A stretch of 64,000 nt of DNA from Mesostigma viride (lineage: Eukaryota; Streptophyta; Mesostigmatophyceae; Mesostigmatales; Mesostigmataceae): contig RPFO01000859.1 of NCBI GenBank assembly GCA_009746045.1, forward strand, positions 1 to 64,000, in the 5' to 3' direction. This document shows positions 58,487 to 64,000 of this stretch, piece by piece. The first letter of the stretch is position 1. Each line of letters starts with the position of its first letter. The notes below the pieces were generated by a model. That model had not been told where the DNA came from, searched no databases, and saw nothing but the letters and a program-made list of their open reading frames with translations. Both the position numbers and the translations under genes were made by a program.

Positions 58487-61400
58487 TCACCAGTCAGTGC
58501 CCAGATTCCTCTTCTCGTAGATGCGGTCCACCAACGATATGATGGGGGGCACCTCCTTGACAAATACCTCCAGCTTGGCGCGGCAGCTCTCCTCTGACGC
58601 AGCGGCACGCAATCAGGCAGGCAGGCAGGGGCGAGGGCAATCCGCAAGCATGCAAGAGCAGGGCGGTGAGTTCTGCAGTTCCCCAACAAACGCAGCCGGC
58701 GGCCATGCTCATGGGCTGACGTGTGTAGAGCCGCCACCTGTCCATCAACGGACAAACTTTCGCCTTTGCGCCACCAACATGTTCCCTGGGGTGCCTCTAT
58801 GTGGACCTGTGGCGGCTGCCTCAAGTACGGTGCAGTCAAACCTGACAGGGAGAGCATGCTTGACGAGAGCCTACCTTGGATGCGATAAGGGCGGGGTGAT
58901 GCTATCCATACCCAGGCGCCCTCCTGCCGCTTGGCTAGGCTGCCACTCCCAAGCCATCAAGCTAGGCACGCCAAGTCCTCTCCAAGCTTGGGAGTCTCCA
59001 CGCCCCCATCCGCAGTCCAGTAGACCTTCCTCCCTGCATGTCCCTTGCTGTCAGTGGCACCCGGGACGGGTGGTCCTGCCATACAACCTGCCCCTCATGC
59101 CGTACACGCCAACCGAGCCGTCATGCGTCACCAGCCAACCCACCTACAAGCGCCATCCCCCCCCCCCATCCGGACATACCAGCCATCACGGGCAGTCGCA
59201 CCTGTTCCCGCACGCACCTGTTTCCTCGATGCGCACCAGGAAGTGTTCCCGCGACGGCAGCATGAGCAGCCCGACCTGCACTGCCTTGCGGATGGGCCAA
59301 GGGTGGTGGGGGCCCAGCGCGTGGTCGTACGCCAGACGCGCGGGCTCCCGCATCGAGTGGTGATCGTCGCTGGTGGACCATTGCGGATGCGATGATGGCC
59401 AACCACGGCGATGGCCAACCACGGTGATGGCGAACAATGTGTTATGATGGCGAACCATTTTTTATGATGGCCGCCACCAGAGTGAGCAGAGGCAGGGCGG
59501 CACCAGGGGGAGAGCGATCCCACCGCGCACCCACGCCAAGGGCGGTGCGCGGTGGGGCCAGCCCGACCCAAGCACGACAGAACACAACACATCGACATGA
59601 CATGAGCGGCGTTAGCAGTGACGTGGGAAGGCAGGCTGGACACAGGGTGCTCATGTGGATGGCAGACAACTCGCATAACGATAGCACAGGTGGCACAGGC
59701 GTGCAGGGAGGGTGATGGACTAGCACGGCCACCCACCTGGCCAAAAGACGCAGCACCCACCTGGCCAACAGATGCGAGAAGAATTGAACCACGAAGTCCA
59801 GCCCCCGTCGCACGCGCAGCAGGTTGCGGGCGTGGCTGTTCTTCACCCGGACACGGTCCGCCTGCCGAGACACGCCGAGGGCAACGCGTGTGTGCACAAG
59901 TAGCAACGCGGGGTCACAAGGTAGGGTAGGGGTGGTCTGCATGGGTGGGGCCGATGCGGGAGCCAAGAAAAGGCGAGTAACCGAGCAATGCGTGGGGAGC
60001 TGCGTGGGGAGCGGTCGCAGCACGCGGGGCGTGTGGATCTTCTGCCTCTTGTACCTCCAGCCTAGTATGACTGGTGTGAGATGTGTCACTACTCTCCTAC
60101 AGTGTTCCTGCCTACAGTACCAGCACGCCTCCACGTCCAAAGCCCAGCCGTGCACGCACCCAGCTCAACGTGCCCTCCACCGCCAGGGTCCCTGAGGCTG
60201 CCCACCCCCACGCGCAGCGACGACCAGGTGCAGGGAAAGGGAGCGACACGCGGCCGCAGCGCCTGGGAGAGGGTGCCGCCATAACTTATTACCACATTAT
60301 CATGAAACTAAACATGCTAAGCCAGTATCAAACTAACTATCCGTTCCGTACATTCGGTGTTTCCCAGGGCGCATTCAACAAATTGATACCACCAGGACGC
60401 CCCTGTCACCCACCCTTCCATGCACACACGCCGCGACGCCCCCACCTCCATGTTACAACTTAAGCGCACATAAGATGGTTGTCTCCTTGATAAGATCCTT
60501 ATTTATAATCGATGTTACAACTTAAGTGCACATAATATTGTTGTCTCCTTGATAAGATCCTTATTTATAATCCATGTTACAACTTAAGTGCACATAAGAT
60601 GGTTGTCTCCTTGATAAGATCCTTATTTATAATCGATGTTACAACTTAAGTGCACATAAGATGGTTGTCTCCTTGATAAGATCCTTATTTATAATCGATC
60701 CTTAGTTATAAATGATGCGCTCATTGCCACATCACGTACACAACGTGTGCAGGCACTCACCACCATGCCCCATGTAAAGCGCGCGTGTGCAGGCACTCAC
60801 CGCCATGTCGGCCTCTACCATCGCGACAAGTGTCTTGAACTCCTCTTGGCAGCTCAGGATGTCCACCACCTTTCCACACAGGCACGCGCACATGCACACA
60901 CAACCACACACAGTCATTAGCTGGATGGACATGCGCGGACATCAACCAGGACATGTTACAGGCAATGTGGCCGCGATCGCAAGGGCACAGGGGGTAGAGC
61001 GGCGCCCCATGGCTGTGCAGCATACACGGCGCACGGTGAGCGAAGGGGTGGGTAACTCCGAAGCATGAACGGGGCACACTGTGGTTGTTTGTGTGCGTGT
61101 GCCAGTGGGGCTCGGTATTGACAAGGCGAGGCACGGTGCGACGGATGCTGGGAGCGAGGGGCGTGGCAGATGCTGGGAACAATGGGCCTAGCGGATGCTG
61201 GGAACAAGGGGCGTGGCGGATGCTGGGAACAAGGGGCGTGGCGGAGGACAGCAGGCCATGTCTGGTGAATGTGCGTGGCCAGGCGGGGATGAGGCACCCT
61301 GGTGAGGAGCCAGGTTGCATGCGCACACCCTTACCTGCACATCCGCAGCCTTGTCTCACGACGCCATCACTACACGTGACCAGCACCCTACCTCCACGCC

Positions 61401-61928
61401 CTCTTAAAACTACCCATAAAAATTGACTGCCTTTCCATGCTTTGGGCAAACTACGAAAATGATCGATTTCAAGACAAGCACGACTTTGGTGCTTGAGGAG
61501 TCCTGGAATGCAGGCACACAAACACACAGTGCTGGCGTATACGAAACTTGCGTCCATCAGCCCGTGTGATCTCTAACATCTCAATGCCCATTCAGAAAGC
61601 ACTTATTGCGAACTGTTCCCTCGCAAACCCAAGCAAGCCATGCCCAAGCACGATTCACGGAATGTCCCTTTCGCTCCCATTTCTCAAAATGCGTCACTTA
61701 AACGCCAATGGCGCCATTGGCACGCGGAAGAAGCTTTACCTTTCCTACGAAGTCATGTTCAGCAAACGTGAATGCAGCACCCAGGTAACTAAAAATTTGA
61801 CCAAGCTTTTGGCACATGATTCCGAACTCTTTTGTCAATAGGCTCTCTTCATCTGGTCCAACGGTAGCCACTAGCTGGTTCAATGACTCGATAATATCTG
61901 TCATAAGGGCACCTGGTGCTGCCGCCAT
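58487..61928 (-). CDS. ACD11-like GLTP-fold ceramide-1-phosphate transfer protein
   Basis: Probably a cytosolic carrier that moves ceramide-1-phosphate or related sphingolipids between membranes, by analogy with plant ACD11. Five exons join in phase: 61928-61740, 60869-60801, 59861-59761, 59369-59218, 58593-58487, giving 205 aa, almost the length of Arabidopsis ACD11 (206). Signatures: IFSYLGAAFTFAEHDFVGK (exon 1), VVDILSC and MVEADMA (exon 2), SHARNLLRVRRGLDF (exon 3), GPHHPWPIRKAVQVGLLMLP (exon 4), IYEKRNLGTDW at the C-terminus. Headgroup-binding candidates are D66, R98, R102 and a histidine of PHHPW. Donors of exons 2 and 3 are tandemly duplicated; the downstream exon-3 donor (59736) would add WVLRLLAR in frame. 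It is divergent from the ORF at 62133, about 200 bp away. Confidence 0.92.
59398..59470. repeat. Short GATGGCCAACCACG repeats
   Basis: Four to five imperfect copies of about 17 bp in GLTP intron 3, just upstream of the exon-4 acceptor on the minus strand. Confidence 0.8.
59737..59784 (-). repeat. 24-bp duplication of the GLTP exon-3 donor
   Basis: TTGGCCAG|GTGGGTG occurs twice at 24-bp spacing (donor G at 59760 and 59736). The frame is kept between the two. Confidence 0.9.
60448..60700. repeat. 62-bp tandem repeat, 4 copies
   Basis: Unit includes GTTACAACTTAAGTGCACAT and GGTTGTCTCCTTGATAAGAT with only a few substitutions among copies, in GLTP intron 2. The GGTTGTCTCCTTGAT part equals the conserved end of family C retroposons, so the array may have grown from such an insertion. 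Confidence 0.92.
60744..60811 (-). repeat. 40-bp duplication of the GLTP exon-2 donor
   Basis: ATGGCG|GTGAGTGCCTGCACACG at 60806-60784 and ATGGTG|GTGAGTGCCTGCACACG 40 bp downstream on the minus strand. The second donor would shift the frame, so only the first fits exon 3. Confidence 0.88.
61142..61252. repeat. About 26-bp tandem repeat, 4 copies
   Basis: Unit core GGATGCTGGGAACAAGGGGC followed by GTGGC, in GLTP intron 1. Confidence 0.85.
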
Positions 61929-62132
61929 TTTGGCCTAAAAAAAACCAAAAGCGGCACCTTGGAAAGCTAGATAACAGTGGCCTTGCTTGTCAATGACTAA
62001 CAGAGTATCAACTAAGCAAAAAATGTAAGTCTTTTAGGAAGTTTTGCACAGCAATGACGGCCAGGCTATTAACAGGCGGTCTCGGCTGCGCTCGGTTTTG
62101 TCCACGCGCGTTGCACCCACCAGGAAACAGCC

Positions 62133-62354
62133 ATGGCCGAAAGTGCGCAGCCCGCTCTTAAGCTGGCGGCGGTGACGATTCCTGGCTCTCGCGAGTCGCG
62201 GACTCGCGGCCCAGGACGGCCGCGCGGCCCGCGCCCGATCATTACCCTGCGAAAGTTTGCAAGTACACAGCTCTCTGTTGTGAACTGGGGAATGCCACCT
62301 GGCGCCCTCTTGTTCGACTTGACAGCAAAAACAGGGCAAAAATGTCATGTTTGA
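62133..62354 (+). CDS. Possible first exon of an unidentified gene
   Basis: ATG in a reasonable context, then 73 codons starting MAESAQPALKLAAVTIPGS with a basic, proline/glycine-rich middle (RGPGRPRGPRP, AT-hook-like). It is GC-rich, as host exons are, and divergent from the GLTP gene. A GTACAC near 62269 could be a donor. No family recognised; it might be a leader exon of the transporter or nothing. Confidence 0.3.
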   Translation: MAESAQPALKLAAVTIPGSRESRTRGPGRPRGPRPIITLRKFASTQLSVVNWGMPPGALLFDLTAKTGQKCHV

Positions 62355-62768
62355 CCAAGGTTTGACAGCAAGATTTCGTTCGTTCATGCCGTGTCTGACT
62401 GCGATTCGCACCGAGAATTAATTAAACTCAGGACCTTGGGATAAGCACCCCGGGGTTATTGCATGCAGTGCACCTAATCACACTACCAATTTTCCCGACC
62501 AATTATCCTTCTTATGTATTTTACGGCCACGAATTCTAAGCCTGCTGGCTTGACTGCACGGACCTTTTCATAAGATGATGTTATCAGCTAGTAATTCGCC
62601 GCCCTTCTCGACGAAAACTTTTCTCTGCAACTCGCTGCCGACCTAGCAGATGGGCGGTGATATAACACATTCCTGAAACCATGTACATGTGTGCTATGGC
62701 TTTAAGAGTGTTTAATTTTGAGACTGGCGGTTGTGAGAAAATCATGTCACGTGGCTGGGGCAATTAAA

Positions 62769-63625
62769 ATGGCACGTTCCCAGAAGGCGACGATTGAAGA
62801 AGATGAGAGCGCATCGCCTTTATTCCCGAAGCCGTCCCAGGATTCCAGATCAGAACCTGTGAAAGGCGAAAGGAATATTGCTTTCCTTTCTGCGTTTGCG
62901 GGCATTTCGGGCTTCCTTTTCGGGTAAGTCTTCTCAATCGCCGGGTGCACGAATGTTGGGTTGATGGAACCATCAACAGCACTGAAACCCTGCTGTTTAG
63001 ATTAGAAAGTTGCCTTCGACCCATCCAGAATTGTCACATTCTGTTGCCCTTCTTTTCATGGTGGTCGAGTATCCTACTCTGCTGTTATCTGAGGAGGGGA
63101 AACTAGGATGACTTGGTTGGTCACGAATAGAACAGCACGTCAGCGGTTGTTCACATTGCCCAAGGCCCAGCTGTGTCCGCATTCGTGTAATGAATCGATA
63201 TATCCTTGTATTGTGCCTCCTAAACTACAGTCTTAGGACACCCCTTGCCATGGGTCGTGCATCCACCATGCACCCCTTGTCCACCTGTCGTTCGGAGGAC
63301 TGCACACAGGTTGGTACCTTGGCTGTTTGGCGTATATGTATGTGTTAGGTTGTCACATGGCCAGGGTGCCCAGATGCTGTCCCCACCATGGCACCCTGCG
63401 GGCGACAGCGGGCCTGGGAATGAAGGCTCAGTATGCGCAAAACACTGTCTAACAAGTACAACTATTTCCCTGTAAACGAGTGTTGCCCTGTCTGACAACT
63501 CCTGCAATGACCATGGCGATGCCCTCCCCTGTGACCCCTTGTCTCTCCGCGCCTGGTGCCCAACCTGCACACAAAACGTGGTGCCTTCTGTTGGCTGTCC
63601 AGCTATGACACCGGCGTGATCTCAG
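62769..63625 (+). CDS. MFS sugar/inositol transporter, N-terminal exons only
   Basis: Membrane proton-coupled sugar or inositol porter by family. Exon 1 (62769-62923) encodes a hydrophilic N-tail and the start of TM1, NIAFLSAFAGISGFLFG. A 23-bp micro-exon 2 (63603-63625) supplies YDTGVIS, giving the family hallmark GFLFGYDTGVISG across the junction, in phase. The remaining ten or more TM segments lie beyond the right edge. An in-frame upstream M at 62718 exists, but 62769 gives the usual short tail. Sugar versus inositol specificity cannot be told from this part. Confidence 0.85.
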
Positions 63626-63739
63626 GTGGGTGTAAGTAGCCAAGTGGGGTAGTTGTTGGCGGCAGGACTGCGCGTGGTGGCATTTCCATTCTATCATAGG
63701 CCGTGTTATCCTGGTGGCGTGCTTGTACTTGCCCGAGTG

Positions 63740-63830
63740 GTGGGGCATCCTCGCTCATCCTCGCCCATCCTCGCCCATCCTCGCCCATCCTCGCCCATGG
63801 TGGGGCATCCTTGCCCATCCTCGCCCAAGA
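63740..63830. repeat. About 10-bp (CATCCTCGCC)n repeats
   Basis: Eight or nine imperfect copies in intron 2 of the transporter gene. Confidence 0.85.
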
Positions 63831-63879
63831 ATCACAAGGGAGGGGGGGTGGATGAGGGGGCGGTGGAGGGCCCAACACT

Positions 63880-64000
63880 GCTACGGCTTCGCGAGGCAAC
63901 CACCCAGGCGTTGTAGTGACCAGTATAGTGACCGATGGGTCTACTACAGAAGCTACGGCTTCACGAGGCAACCAACCAAGCGTTGTAGTGACCAGTATAG
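63880..64000. repeat. About 72-bp direct repeat at the right edge
   Basis: GCTACGGCTTCGCGAGGCAA...GTTGTAGTGACCAGTATAG at 63880-63927 recurs at 63952-64000. The array may continue beyond the window. Confidence 0.85.

Noticed and set aside
1-64000. tRNA, rRNA and snoRNA genes
   Set aside because: No cloverleaf-like segment, A/B box pair or rRNA core sequence was recognised by eye; a covariance-model scan would be decisive.

Overview
This is a eukaryotic nuclear window, most likely from a unicellular green alga (Viridiplantae). That is an inference from three things. The protein-coding exons are small, GC-rich and split by GT-AG introns. The closest family resemblances I recognise are plant-type (an RH22-like organellar DEAD-box helicase and an ACD11-like GLTP-fold lipid transfer protein). 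Introns and intergenic DNA are unusually rich in micro- and minisatellites and retroelements. No bacterial, organellar, tRNA, rRNA or CRISPR features were seen.

Layout. 1-7.0 kb: an RH22-like helicase gene on the minus strand; its 3' end lies off the window and its introns are filled with (CT)n, (CCCA)n and (GGGA)n arrays. 7.05-12.13 kb: an almost complete L1-like LINE (APE endonuclease, reverse transcriptase, zinc knuckle) carrying three frameshifts and an (AAAAGC)n tail. 12.58-15.50 kb: a four-exon FAM221-family gene. 16.2-17.5 kb: a 24-bp minisatellite. 19.3-24.9 kb: a retroelement field with two families of short ORF1-only retroposons. 25.10-51.57 kb: one very long gene on the plus strand that I could assemble as 21 phase-consistent exons encoding gamma-tubulin complex component 6 (GCP6, about 1,972 aa or more). 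51.7-56.6 kb: a densely nested transposon cluster whose insertion order can be read from target-site duplications. 58.49-61.93 kb: a five-exon ACD11-like ceramide-1-phosphate transfer protein of 205 aa on the minus strand. 62.77 kb to the end: the first two exons of an MFS sugar/inositol transporter.

Most unusual pattern: in all four multi-exon genes with several readable introns, tandem repeats start at or span 5' splice sites. Examples are 53 copies of a 30-bp unit at a GCP6 donor, about 6 copies of an 86-bp unit at another GCP6 donor, 5 copies of a 36-bp unit at the FAM221 exon-2 donor, and in-frame 24-bp and out-of-frame 40-bp donor duplications in the GLTP gene. Each repeat regenerates an AG|GT-like donor, giving serial alternative splice sites. 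A second highlight is the ORF1-only retroposons (1.3 kb and 2.2 kb), which have intact target-site duplications and no reverse transcriptase.

The genes are unrelated housekeeping functions (organelle RNA metabolism, microtubule nucleation, sphingolipid transfer, sugar transport, a FAM221 protein of unknown role). They do not form a pathway or operon. All exon models are my reading of the DNA without transcript evidence.
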